Below, one piece after another: positions 16,566-24,024 of a stretch of DNA of 64,000 bases. The number at the start of each line of letters is the position of its first letter. The stretch's first letter is position 1. Source of the DNA: CAVQDV01 sp963711375 (GTDB lineage Bacteria > Pseudomonadota > Gammaproteobacteria > Coxiellales > Coxiellaceae). The stretch spans positions 2,852,001-2,916,000 of the forward strand of contig CAVQDV010000005.1 in assembly GCA_963711375.1 (NCBI GenBank), in the 5' to 3' direction. Made by a program: the position numbers and the translations under genes. Under the pieces are notes generated by a model. It had not been told where the DNA came from. It worked only from the letters and a program-made list of their open reading frames with translations, and did not search any database.

Positions 16566-18059
16566 ATGAACCCGATATTACTCGCCAAAGACTCAAATCA
16601 AGCCAAGTATCTTTCAAAGCTGTATAGCCAAAAAAAGGTCCGAAGAATTTATCGAGGTATCTATACAGAGGATTTACAAAGCCCAATTGAACAAATCGTC
16701 TTGCGTCATTGGATGCAAATTCTTCCTCACATAGTCTCCAATGGGATATTAAGCTTTCGCACATCAGTTGATTTAAAGCCAGTTCCGTTTGAGGGACAGA
16801 TGATTGTTTTTGTCACAAGCTCCTATTCAAAAACTATCTCGCTCCCAGGACTGCTTATTAAAGTTATAAAAGGAAATAGCACTGATTATACAGAACAATT
16901 ATTACCCAATATCGCAAGAAGTAATGTGCCAAGAATGTTGCTTGAAAATTTAATGCCTATGAGAGGGCCATATAAAAATAGTAAAACCATTGGTATTAAT
17001 GGAGTTGAAACTTTTCTGGCTAAAGAGCTGGTCCTTCGAAATGAAAAAATCTTGAATGAGTATCGTGATGCAGCAAAGTCCATCGCAAATGATCTTGGAT
17101 ATGGAGCAGAGTATCAAAAATTAAATACCATAATCAGTGCCCTGCTATCAACACATCCCGATGAAAATGTTTTAAATACCCCATACGCCAAAGCCGCTGC
17201 AAAAAAAGAACCTTTTGATCACGGTCGAATTAAATTATTTGAAGAACTGGTTCTCTATATGAAAAAATGTAAATTTAAAAAACGTAACTATGAATACCAA
17301 AAAGCCACCTTCAAAAATATCTCATTTTTTGAATCTTACTTTTCCAATTTCATAGAAGGAACAGAATTTACGATCGATGAAGCTGAGGATATCGCTTTCC
17401 AGGGAATTGAAGCCAATAATCGACATGCGGATAGCCACGATATTTTGGCGAATTTTACACTCAGTAATGACTACTCAGAGATGAGCATGACGCCACGCAA
17501 TTCCGAAGAGCTCTTAGATATTTTGCAGAAAAGGCACGCTTATATCATGCGTGAACGCCCGGACAAACGTCCTGGAAATTTCAAAGAAAAGCCAAATAAA
17601 GTCGGGAATACATATTTTGTCCCACCAAATGAAGTGCTGGGAACGCTTTCGCAGGGATTTGAATATTATCATTTACTAAATGATGGTCTTGAAAAAGCAT
17701 TATTTATGCATCTCCTCATCAGTGAAGTGCATCCTTTTGATGATGGAAATGGTCGATTATCACGGATAATGATGAATGCTGAATTGGTTAAAGTTGGATT
17801 ATATAAAATAATAATTCCTTCCGCGCATCGCGATAATTATTTAAATGGTGTACGCCTTGCCTCTAGAGATCATGATTTCAGGATATATTGCAAAGTATTA
17901 GATCAAGCCCAAGCTTATGTTGAAAGCATAAATTGGCTGAATTATGGAGAAGCTAGAGAAAAAATAGAAAAAGATCGAGCTAATCTGACCTCTGATGAAG
18001 GCTTACCGACATTCAATCGCGCATTACAAAATCTTAGCCTCTCAGAATTTGCCGTGTAG
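16566..18059 (+). CDS. Class II Fic protein with AbiEi-like N-terminal domain
   Basis: 497 residues. The Fic signature HPFDDGNGRLSR is complete at 389-400, with the catalytic His389 and the Mg/phosphate-binding loop, so it should be an active AMP- (or other nucleotide) transferase. The inhibitory motif (S/T)xxxE(G/N) is present N-terminal to it as SNFIEG (260-265; Glu264), placing it in class II (intramolecular autoinhibition). The first ~220 residues start with a small winged-helix-like region and the RRIYRGIY sequence typical of AbiEi-type antitoxin/regulator proteins. Such a domain could bind DNA, and three direct repeats lie just upstream. GGAG at 16553-16556 serves ATG 16566. The target protein is unknown. 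The stop is 1 bp from that of the convergent nudF. Confidence 0.85.
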   Translation: MNPILLAKDSNQAKYLSKLYSQKKVRRIYRGIYTEDLQSPIEQIVLRHWMQILPHIVSNGILSFRTSVDLKPVPFEGQMIVFVTSSYSKTISLPGLLIKVIKGNSTDYTEQLLPNIARSNVPRMLLENLMPMRGPYKNSKTIGINGVETFLAKELVLRNEKILNEYRDAAKSIANDLGYGAEYQKLNTIISALLSTHPDENVLNTPYAKAAAKKEPFDHGRIKLFEELVLYMKKCKFKKRNYEYQKATFKNISFFESYFSNFIEGTEFTIDEAEDIAFQGIEANNRHADSHDILANFTLSNDYSEMSMTPRNSEELLDILQKRHAYIMRERPDKRPGNFKEKPNKVGNTYFVPPNEVLGTLSQGFEYYHLLNDGLEKALFMHLLISEVHPFDDGNGRLSRIMMNAELVKVGLYKIIIPSAHRDNYLNGVRLASRDHDFRIYCKVLDQAQAYVESINWLNYGEAREKIEKDRANLTSDEGLPTFNRALQNLSLSEFAV

Positions 18060-18060
18060 C

Positions 18061-18657
18061 TCATCCTTTTTCCAACATTAACCATTGAAGGGCAATTATG
18101 GCGGTGCCGTTTCGGATTTTTCCATCTTTTATAAGCGCGTAGGCGGCTTCTCTTTTTAAAACGTGGACTCGAATATTTTCGGCCTCGTGTTCTGCGCCGT
18201 GAAAACCGCCTATTTTTGTGCTATCGATGTGGGCGCAAAATAATAACATTCTTTCTGAGCAGCCGCCTGGTGTGGTGTAATAATTCGTAATGGGAATTAA
18301 TTCTTCTATTTCACAGCCAGCTTCTTCTATTGCTTCGCGTCTAACCGTTTCCTCTACCGACTCATCTTTTTCCAGCATTCCAGCAACGACTTCATATTGC
18401 CAAGGGCTATCTTCATCATGAATAGCTCCCACTCGAAATTGTTCGCATAAAACAACATTATCGAGAACGGGATCATAAAGTAAAACAGCGCAGGCATCTC
18501 CTCGCTCGAAACACTCCCGATCAAATTCCGGGATCCAATCGCCTTGAAATCGACGAATTTGAAGATGATATTTTTTTACACGGAAAAAACCGCAATAAAC
18601 TTCCTGCTCAGAAAGAATTCGAACATCATTTTGATTATATTGTGCTGGTAGCGACAT
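18061..18657 (-). CDS. nudF: ADP-ribose pyrophosphatase-type Nudix hydrolase
   Basis: The Nudix box is complete: G-x5-E-x7-REAIEEAG (GMLEKDESVEETVRREA followed by IEEAGCEI). Flanking motifs match NudF (FERGDACAVL, YTTPGGCSER, ALQWL). NudF enzymes cleave ADP-ribose to AMP and ribose 5-phosphate. The reading frame continues upstream to a TTG at 18717, overlapping ybgI. I chose ATG 18657 (198 residues) because AAAGGAG lies 12 nt upstream and the product length and N-terminus then match the family (about 209 residues in E. coli). It follows ybgI on the same strand by 34 bp and is probably co-transcribed. Its end nearly touches the fic gene, with no terminator between them. Confidence 0.9.
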   Translation of the reverse strand: MSLPAQYNQNDVRILSEQEVYCGFFRVKKYHLQIRRFQGDWIPEFDRECFERGDACAVLLYDPVLDNVVLCEQFRVGAIHDEDSPWQYEVVAGMLEKDESVEETVRREAIEEAGCEIEELIPITNYYTTPGGCSERMLLFCAHIDSTKIGGFHGAEHEAENIRVHVLKREAAYALIKDGKIRNGTAIIALQWLMLEKG

Positions 18658-18669
18658 AATGGATTTATA

Positions 18670-18676
18670 CTCCTTT
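18670..18676 (-). promoter_or_regulatory. Ribosome binding site deciding the nudF start
   Basis: AAAGGAG on the minus strand, 12 nt before ATG 18657. The upstream TTG candidate at 18717 has no comparable site, so translation most likely starts at 18657. The site lies in the gap after the ybgI stop. Confidence 0.6.
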
Positions 18677-18691
18677 AATGCATCTGAATTT

Positions 18692-19447
18692 TCAAACCGG
18701 ATTGTCGATATTAACAAAAATTGTTTTTATGCCCCATTTTTTAGCAAGATGTTCTCCAAGCGCTTGAATACCATAGCACTCGGTGGCATGGTGACCTGCC
18801 GCATAAAAATGTAGCCCATTTTCTCGAGCAATATGCACAGTGCGCTCAGAAACTTCGCCAGTAATAAAAGCGTCTGCCTCAGATAATACGGCATTTTCGA
18901 TGGCATCTTGCGCCGCACCGGTGCACCACATGACACGTTTAATTGCAGTGGCCTTTCCAGGAATATGGAGGGGTTCACGCCCTAATTTTTCCGTGATTAA
19001 TGTAGAAAATTCATCACCCGATAAAGAAGGGGATAAAATTCCCGACCAGCATAAATTTGTTGGATTTTCTGAAGATTTTTGATCGACAATTATTTTTAAT
19101 TTTTGGGCTAGTTGATTATTATTACCCAATTCTCGATGGGCATCTAAGGGTAAATGGTAGGCGATTAAGTTGATCTTATGTTCTAATAAAGCCGCTAGAC
19201 GATTTCGCTTGATGCCCACGACGCAAGGATTTTCGCCTTTCCAAAAAAAGCCATGATGCACTAATAAGGCATCCGCTTTTAAACGGACAGCTTCGTTGAT
19301 TAAAGCTTGGCAAGCGGTGACGCCAGTGACAATGGTCGAGATGGAATTTGTGCCTGAAACTTGTAAACCATTTGGGCAGTAATCGTTAAATAATTCTGGT
19401 TTTAGTAATTCGTTTAGGTAGTTAATTATGTTTTTTAGTTCTTGCAT
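18692..19447 (-). CDS. ybgI: NIF3/YbgI-family dinuclear-metal protein
   Basis: 251 residues, close to the E. coli YbgI length of 247. Family metal-binding motifs are in place: LLVHHGFFW near the N-terminal third, IAYHLPLDAH, and the C-terminal AAGHHATECYG. The members form a toroidal hexamer with a two-metal site in each subunit and are annotated as Nif3-like or GTP cyclohydrolase type 2-like, but the physiological reaction is unsettled. ATG at 19445-19447. It lies between murA and nudF on the same strand; a hairpin in the murA-ybgI gap may separate the transcripts. Confidence 0.92.
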   Translation of the reverse strand: MQELKNIINYLNELLKPELFNDYCPNGLQVSGTNSISTIVTGVTACQALINEAVRLKADALLVHHGFFWKGENPCVVGIKRNRLAALLEHKINLIAYHLPLDAHRELGNNNQLAQKLKIIVDQKSSENPTNLCWSGILSPSLSGDEFSTLITEKLGREPLHIPGKATAIKRVMWCTGAAQDAIENAVLSEADAFITGEVSERTVHIARENGLHFYAAGHHATECYGIQALGEHLAKKWGIKTIFVNIDNPV

Positions 19448-19465
19448 TTAATTCCCTCACCCTGG

Positions 19466-19488
19466 CCCTCTCCCGCAAGGGGAGAGGG
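19466..19488 (-). terminator. Hairpin between murA and ybgI
   Basis: CCCTCTCCC (19466-19474) pairs with GGGAGAGGG (19480-19488) around a 5-nt loop, a strong GC-rich stem in the 93-bp gap after murA. It belongs to a type of intergenic repeat (CCCTCTCCCGCAAGGGGAGAGGG-like) found in many bacterial genomes. Termination of murA mRNA is plausible, though no T-run follows on the minus strand. Confidence 0.5.
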
Positions 19489-19540
19489 GATAAGAAACCA
19501 GCAATTCCGCTAAGAATTACCACTCTAAAGGAAGCTAAGC

Positions 19541-20809
19541 TTACCGTTTGCCTGAAATGCGGCGAATGGAGGCGCCTAGGACGGATAATTTTTCTTCAAT
19601 GCACTCGTAGCCGCGATCGATGTGGTAAATTCGATCTATCGTAGTGTTGCCTTTTGCAACTAAAGCGGCTAAAACAAGTCCTGCGGATGCCCGTAAATCC
19701 GTCGCCATCACAGGTGCCCCAATTAATTCGTCTCGACCTCGACAATGAGCGGTATTCCCAATCAGACGAATATCCGCGCCCATTCGTTTTAATTCCGGCA
19801 CGTGCATGAACCGATTTTCAAAAACCGTTTCGACAACCGTGCTCTCACCTTCTGCAATGGTATTTAACGCTAAAAATTGCGCTTGCATGTCGGTTGGCAT
19901 GGAGGGGTAAGGAGCGGTTTCAATACTCACGGCACGTGGGCGACGGCCCTGCATGTCTAATTCAACCCAATCAGCACCCACTTGAATGAGGGCACCAGCC
20001 TCTCGCAATTTATCGAGTATAGAATCCAAAATGGTGGGTGAAACATCTTTCAAGCGAATTTTTCCACGCGTGATAGCAGCAGCCACTAAGTAAGTACCTG
20101 CTTCAATTCGATCGGACAAAACTCGATAACGGCCACCGGTTAAAGAATCGACACCGTTCACAATAATCGTTTCCGTACCGGCTCCTGAAATTTTTGCGCC
20201 CAAACCGTTTAAAAAATCGGCGAGATCTTTTACTTCCGGTTCGCAAGCAGCGTTATGAATGACTGTTTGACCCTCGGCAAAAACGGCAGCCATCATAATA
20301 TTTTCAGTGCCAGTCACCGTAATTTTACCCAAATTGACATCGGCACCTTTTAATCGACCTTTAACTTTAGCGTTCACGAAGCCCTCTTCAACCTCGATGG
20401 TGGCACCCAAAGCACGCATTCCATCGATGTGTACATCAACGGGACGTGCTCCAATGGCGCAGCCGCCTGGCAAGGAAACACGAGCTTGGCCAAATCGCGT
20501 TAAAAGAGGTCCCAATACCAGAATCGAAGCACGCATTGTCTTAACCAATTCATAGGGCGCTTCAAAACGATTGACTTTGGAAACGTCTACTTCAACGGAC
20601 ATTTTATCGTTAACGGTAACCTCTGCGCCCATTCGACCGAGCAATTCAATGATCGTCGTAACATCGTGTAGGTGAGGAATGTTATCGATACGCACTACCT
20701 TGTCCGTCAGCAAAGTGGCTGCCATGATGGGTAAAACCGCATTTTTCGCACCCGAAATACGAACCGCCCCTTCTAGACGTCGGCCGCCTTCTATTAATAA
20801 TTTATCCAT
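19541..20809 (-). CDS. murA: UDP-N-acetylglucosamine 1-carboxyvinyltransferase
   Basis: 422 residues, normal for MurA. It transfers enolpyruvate from PEP to UDP-GlcNAc, the first committed step of peptidoglycan synthesis, in the cytoplasm. The N-terminus MDKLLIEGGRRLEGAVRISG and the SGAKNA substrate-binding motif are canonical, and the active-site loop LPGGCAIGARPVD carries Cys117, the residue alkylated by fosfomycin, so natural sensitivity at the target is expected. The family pattern is intact to the end (DRGYECIEEKL). It is transcribed divergently from kdsD; the 131-bp gap between them holds the promoters. The E. coli-type upstream neighbour ibaG/bolA is not present here. Confidence 0.97.
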   Translation of the reverse strand: MDKLLIEGGRRLEGAVRISGAKNAVLPIMAATLLTDKVVRIDNIPHLHDVTTIIELLGRMGAEVTVNDKMSVEVDVSKVNRFEAPYELVKTMRASILVLGPLLTRFGQARVSLPGGCAIGARPVDVHIDGMRALGATIEVEEGFVNAKVKGRLKGADVNLGKITVTGTENIMMAAVFAEGQTVIHNAACEPEVKDLADFLNGLGAKISGAGTETIIVNGVDSLTGGRYRVLSDRIEAGTYLVAAAITRGKIRLKDVSPTILDSILDKLREAGALIQVGADWVELDMQGRRPRAVSIETAPYPSMPTDMQAQFLALNTIAEGESTVVETVFENRFMHVPELKRMGADIRLIGNTAHCRGRDELIGAPVMATDLRASAGLVLAALVAKGNTTIDRIYHIDRGYECIEEKLSVLGASIRRISGKR

Positions 20810-20940
20810 CAGTAACCCTTAGAGTAGAATTAAACGAACCCCATTGTCCCCGCTACGTGCGGAGAAATCAATCAAAATCCTGGAAATAATATGCCGTTGT
20901 GATAATATACCCACACACAAACCCAAGATGGGAAAATCCT
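20810..20940. promoter_or_regulatory. Divergent murA/kdsD promoter region
   Basis: A gene-free 131-bp gap between divergent starts. GATAATATA at 20901-20909 resembles a -10 element for kdsD; no convincing -35 is seen. TCCCCGCTACGTGCGGAGA at about 20846-20864 is an imperfect copy of the palindrome family seen at 16244 and 23981. Specific promoter assignment is tentative. Confidence 0.35.
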
Positions 20941-21936
20941 ATGTTAGTTGCTTCAAAAGAAACCACCAAAACCCAAGAGTTTTGTGAATTAGGCAGGGCC
21001 GTCATTGAAGTCGAAGCCGCTGCTATCGAAGAACTAAAATCACGCATCAATGAAAACTTTAAAAAAGCCTGCGAAATTCTGATCCGTTGCAAAGGGCGTA
21101 TCGTGGTCATGGGCATGGGAAAATCTGGCCATATTGGCAATAAAATCGCCGCCACACTAGCAAGCACTGGGACACCCGCCTTTTTTGTGCATCCCGGTGA
21201 AGCTCATCATGGCGACATGGGCATGATTACCGCGCAAGATGTAACTCTTGTGCTTTCAAACTCCGGTGAAACCCCAGAATTAATTTGCATCGTGCCCTTC
21301 ATCAAACGCTTGGGCATCCCGATGATTGCGTTAACCGGCCAAAAAAATTCCTCGCTAGCAAAATCCGCCACGATCAATCTAGACGTCAGTGTGAAAAAAG
21401 AAGCTTGCCCCCTTGGACTTGCTCCAACAGCAAGCACTACTGCAACACTCGTCATGGGCGACGCTCTAGCCATTGCGCTATTAGGGGCGAAGGGATTTAC
21501 CAGCAATGATTTTGCCCTATTTCATCCCGGCGGAAACTTGGGCCGACGATTATTACTGCATGTGAATGACATCATGCGAACCGGTGACGAAATTCCAATG
21601 GTGGGTGAAAATGCCCTTATCGACGCTGCTCTACTCGAAATGACGCGCAAAAGTCTTGGTATGACCACTATCGTTGGAGAAAATGGAATTTTATTGGGTA
21701 TTTATACCGACGGCGATCTTCGCCGAACCCTGGACCATCACCATGACATTCGCACAACAAAAATAAAAGATGTAATGACCCGCAATTGTGTCACTGTAAA
21801 ACCCAATATTCTCGCAGCGGAAGCCCTTCAAATTATGGAATTACACAAAATCACTTCACTCCTAGTGACTGATGAAAGTCGGCTGCCACTTGGCGTCTTG
21901 CATATGCATGATTTACTTCGAGCCGGGGTCGTCTAA
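20941..21936 (+). CDS. kdsD: Arabinose-5-phosphate isomerase (KpsF/GutQ family)
   Basis: 331 residues from ATG 20941; E. coli KdsD has 328. It interconverts ribulose 5-phosphate and arabinose 5-phosphate, the first step towards Kdo for LPS. An N-terminal SIS domain carries VVMGMGKSGHIGNKIAATL and HPGEAHHGDMGM, including the conserved His residues, and two C-terminal CBS domains follow (about 210-325), ending in the near-invariant LGVLHMHDLLRAGVV. The frame could begin at GTG 20899, but the extra 14 residues match nothing and GATGGGA lies just before ATG 20941. It is the first gene of an LPS operon with lptC-lptA and lptB; the usual kdsC phosphatase gene between kdsD and lptC is missing. Confidence 0.95.
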   Translation: MLVASKETTKTQEFCELGRAVIEVEAAAIEELKSRINENFKKACEILIRCKGRIVVMGMGKSGHIGNKIAATLASTGTPAFFVHPGEAHHGDMGMITAQDVTLVLSNSGETPELICIVPFIKRLGIPMIALTGQKNSSLAKSATINLDVSVKKEACPLGLAPTASTTATLVMGDALAIALLGAKGFTSNDFALFHPGGNLGRRLLLHVNDIMRTGDEIPMVGENALIDAALLEMTRKSLGMTTIVGENGILLGIYTDGDLRRTLDHHHDIRTTKIKDVMTRNCVTVKPNILAAEALQIMELHKITSLLVTDESRLPLGVLHMHDLLRAGVV

Positions 21937-21953
21937 CTGAGTAAGAAAATAAA

Positions 21954-22934
21954 ATGCGCTCAAGTCTTTGGCCTAATATCCTTTCACTTTTCGTTGTGGT
22001 CTTTTGCATTTATTCCTTGACAGCCTGGCATCCCCTTTCAAGGGATGAAAATTCAAAAACCGTTCGAGAAAATGCTTTTTTTTCGAATATCTATTTTCGG
22101 GAATTTAACGAAAAGGGAGAATTAAAAAATCAATTTAATTCCATCAAACTTTCAATTTTGTCGAATAAAGAAGTCCTTTTCACAAAACCGAATTTTTTAT
22201 TGATAACCACCGATCACACACCTTGGACCGCCTCGAGTGAAAAAGGCATCGGCTATAATAATGGTGAAAAAGTTCAATTAACTGGTTCCGTTCATTTAAC
22301 CCAGTTTCCAACGGCTCAATCACCACAAACCGATATAACGACCACTTCACTTTGGTTATTTCCTAAAAAATCCTATGCCACAACGGATGAAGTTATTCAT
22401 GTCGATCGTCCTGGAATGAAAATAAGCGGAAAAGGGATGCAAGCGGATATAAAAAATGATTATTTTACCCTTCAACGCGAAACCACTGGATTTTACTCTC
22501 CAAGCGAAAAAGAACAGGCGTATCAATTTCAATCTCATTCGATGCAATACAATGGGAAAAATCATACTGCCACTTATTTTCAGGATGTCCACATTGCAAA
22601 AGCCACTGAGAAAATTGACGGCGACACTGTTACTGTGCACACGGGCGCCAGCAATGAAATCCACGATTTAGTGGCGCTTGGAAATCCTGCTCATTACCAA
22701 TCTATTCAAAAAGATAAGCCAGACCCTTTAAATGCTAGCGCTCAATCTATTCGTTACAATGCAAAGCAAAACATTGCGATTTTAGAAAGGAATGCTAAAG
22801 TAACGCAAGGCAAGGATGAACTTAATGGGGAATATGTTTGGTATGATGTTAAAAAAGGCATCGCCAAAACCAAAGCAGCCGCCTCAAAAAATAAAACCGT
22901 TATTTTATTAGGACCCGATAAACCAGCGAAATAA
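21954..22934 (+). CDS. LptC-LptA fusion protein (LPS transport)
   Basis: 326 residues, against about 190 for LptC and 185 for LptA in E. coli. The N-terminus MRSSLWPNILSLFVVVFCIY is a single membrane anchor, as in LptC, followed by an LptC-like periplasmic beta domain to about residue 160 (FREFNEKGELKNQF; LTGSVHL; TTTSLWLFP). From ~165 the sequence becomes LptA-like: FQSHSMQYNGKNHTATYFQDVHI and LNASAQSIRYNAKQNIAIL, the alternating pattern of the beta-jellyroll. The LptA signal peptide is absent, as expected in a fusion. The product would be an inner-membrane-anchored start of the periplasmic LPS bridge. It lies 17 bp after kdsD and 1 bp before lptB, so one operon. A long LptC with an LptA-like repeat is the alternative reading. 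Confidence 0.8.
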   Translation: MRSSLWPNILSLFVVVFCIYSLTAWHPLSRDENSKTVRENAFFSNIYFREFNEKGELKNQFNSIKLSILSNKEVLFTKPNFLLITTDHTPWTASSEKGIGYNNGEKVQLTGSVHLTQFPTAQSPQTDITTTSLWLFPKKSYATTDEVIHVDRPGMKISGKGMQADIKNDYFTLQRETTGFYSPSEKEQAYQFQSHSMQYNGKNHTATYFQDVHIAKATEKIDGDTVTVHTGASNEIHDLVALGNPAHYQSIQKDKPDPLNASAQSIRYNAKQNIAILERNAKVTQGKDELNGEYVWYDVKKGIAKTKAAASKNKTVILLGPDKPAK

Positions 22935-22935
22935 T

Positions 22936-23661
22936 ATGCCCACACTAAAAACACTGCATCTCAAAAAAAATTACAAATCACGCCTCGTGGTAAAAGACGT
23001 TTCGCTGAATATTGCCAGTGGGGAAATTGTGGGCTTATTAGGGCCCAATGGCGCAGGAAAAACCACGAGTTTTTACATGATCGTGGGTTTGGTTAATCCC
23101 AATGGTGGGCAAGTGCTGCTGGACGATCATGATATCACCGATCTCCCCATGCATGAACGCGCACGATTAGGGATTGGTTATTTGCCGCAGGAAAAATCCA
23201 TTTTTCGTAAACTTACCGTTAGCGACAATATTATGGCTATTTTGGAGTTGCGCAAAAATATTGATAAATCTTCGCGCCAAAAAATATTAGACGATTTACT
23301 GGACGAGTTTCACATCGATCATTTACGGCATGTCTCCGCCGTAAGCCTCTCGGGAGGCGAAACTCGACGAGTCGAAATTGCTCGTGCTCTTGCCATGGAA
23401 CCCAAATTTATTTTATTAGACGAACCTTTTGCGGGAATTGATCCAATATCCGTCGTGGATATCAAACGCGTTATCAGCCATTTGCAACAACGCGGCATTG
23501 GAATATTAATCACGGATCACAATGTGCGAGAAACCCTGGATATTTGCGACCGCGCCTACATCGTTAATGAAGGTGAAATTATTGCGCAGGGAAATGCTCA
23601 AGAAATTCTGGCCAACAAAATTGTACGACAAGTGTATTTAGGCGAGGAATTTAATTTATGA
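22936..23661 (+). CDS. lptB: LPS export ABC transporter ATP-binding protein
   Basis: 241 residues, the usual LptB length. Walker A GPNGAGKT (36-43), signature LSGGETRRVEIARAL, Walker B FILLDEPFAG and switch His in LITDHNVRET are all intact; the LptB-typical GLLGPNGAGKTTSFYMIVGL and GIGYLPQEKSIFRKL are present. It powers LPS extraction from the inner membrane with LptF and LptG, whose genes are not in this window, and hands LPS to LptC/LptA. Starts 1 bp after the lptC-lptA stop, so it is almost certainly translationally coupled. Confidence 0.97.
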   Translation: MPTLKTLHLKKNYKSRLVVKDVSLNIASGEIVGLLGPNGAGKTTSFYMIVGLVNPNGGQVLLDDHDITDLPMHERARLGIGYLPQEKSIFRKLTVSDNIMAILELRKNIDKSSRQKILDDLLDEFHIDHLRHVSAVSLSGGETRRVEIARALAMEPKFILLDEPFAGIDPISVVDIKRVISHLQQRGIGILITDHNVRETLDICDRAYIVNEGEIIAQGNAQEILANKIVRQVYLGEEFNL

Positions 23662-23705
23662 GAAAATTAGCAAGCATTTTGTGGAATTATAGAAGGCAAA
23701 TGTAA
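23658..23705 (+). CDS. Possible 15-codon coupling ORF between lptB and the HPr gene
   Basis: An ATG overlaps the lptB stop (ATGA) and the TAA overlaps the next ATG (TAATG), giving MRKLASILWNYRRQM. The overlap at both ends would hand ribosomes from lptB to the HPr gene. The AGAAGG Shine-Dalgarno of the HPr gene (23691-23696) lies inside it. It may be chance, a relic of a deleted gene (rpoN, hpf, ptsN or rapZ often sit here), or a real leader peptide. Confidence 0.2.
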   Translation: MRKLASILWNYRRQM

Positions 23706-23974
23706 TGTTACACCAAACCATAAAAATCATAAATCGTTTAGGACTTCATGCCAGAGCTTCTCTACAGCTCATTAATCATGCGGGCCGTTTTCAATCGCAA
23801 ATTGATATTATCTATAAGAGCCAAAAAACAGACGCAAAAGACATTTTAAATGTCATGTCACTTGCGGTCACCTGCGGCAATGATATCGAACTGGAAATAT
23901 CTGGCCCCGACGAAACCGAAGCCATGGAAGATCTCATTAAATTAATTAATGAACGCTTTGGGGAAGAAGAATAA
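23705..23974 (+). CDS. HPr-family phosphocarrier (NPr/PtsO-like)
   Basis: 89 residues, the standard HPr size. The phosphorylatable histidine lies in NRLGLHARAS. The regulatory Ser46 site is replaced by Asp in DAKDILNVM, so control by an HPr kinase of the Gram-positive kind is not expected. In many gammaproteobacteria the nitrogen-PTS phosphocarrier gene ptsO lies at the end of a lptB-rpoN-hpf-ptsN-rapZ-ptsO cluster; its position just behind lptB therefore favours NPr (ptsO) over sugar-PTS HPr (ptsH), though sequence alone does not settle this. It is the last gene of the + strand operon and faces the megasynthase end. Confidence 0.9.
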   Translation: MLHQTIKIINRLGLHARASLQLINHAGRFQSQIDIIYKSQKTDAKDILNVMSLAVTCGNDIELEISGPDETEAMEDLIKLINERFGEEE

Positions 23975-24006
23975 TCAGCTATTCCCGCTAACGCGGGAAT
24001 TGCTGA
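23975..24006. terminator. Bidirectional terminator hairpin between the HPr gene and the megasynthase
   Basis: TCAGC-T-ATTCCCGC-TAAC-GCGGGAAT-T-GCTGA: stems of 5 and 8 bp separated by one T-T mismatch. It lies directly between two converging genes. A T-run follows on the + side only about 20 bp further on. The inner 20 bp ATTCCC-N8-GGGAAT match the form of the dRS3-type repeat. Confidence 0.65.
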
Positions 24007-24024
24007 AGAGTAATCTAATTGCTG

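Noticed and set aside
18658..18717. Longer nudF starting at TTG 18717
   Set aside because: It would overlap ybgI by 26 bp, lacks a ribosome binding site, and the extra 20 residues do not resemble the family; ATG 18657 has AAAGGAG upstream.
20899..20940. Longer kdsD starting at GTG 20899
   Set aside because: The 14 added residues have no family counterpart; ATG 20941 gives 331 residues with a canonical N-terminus.
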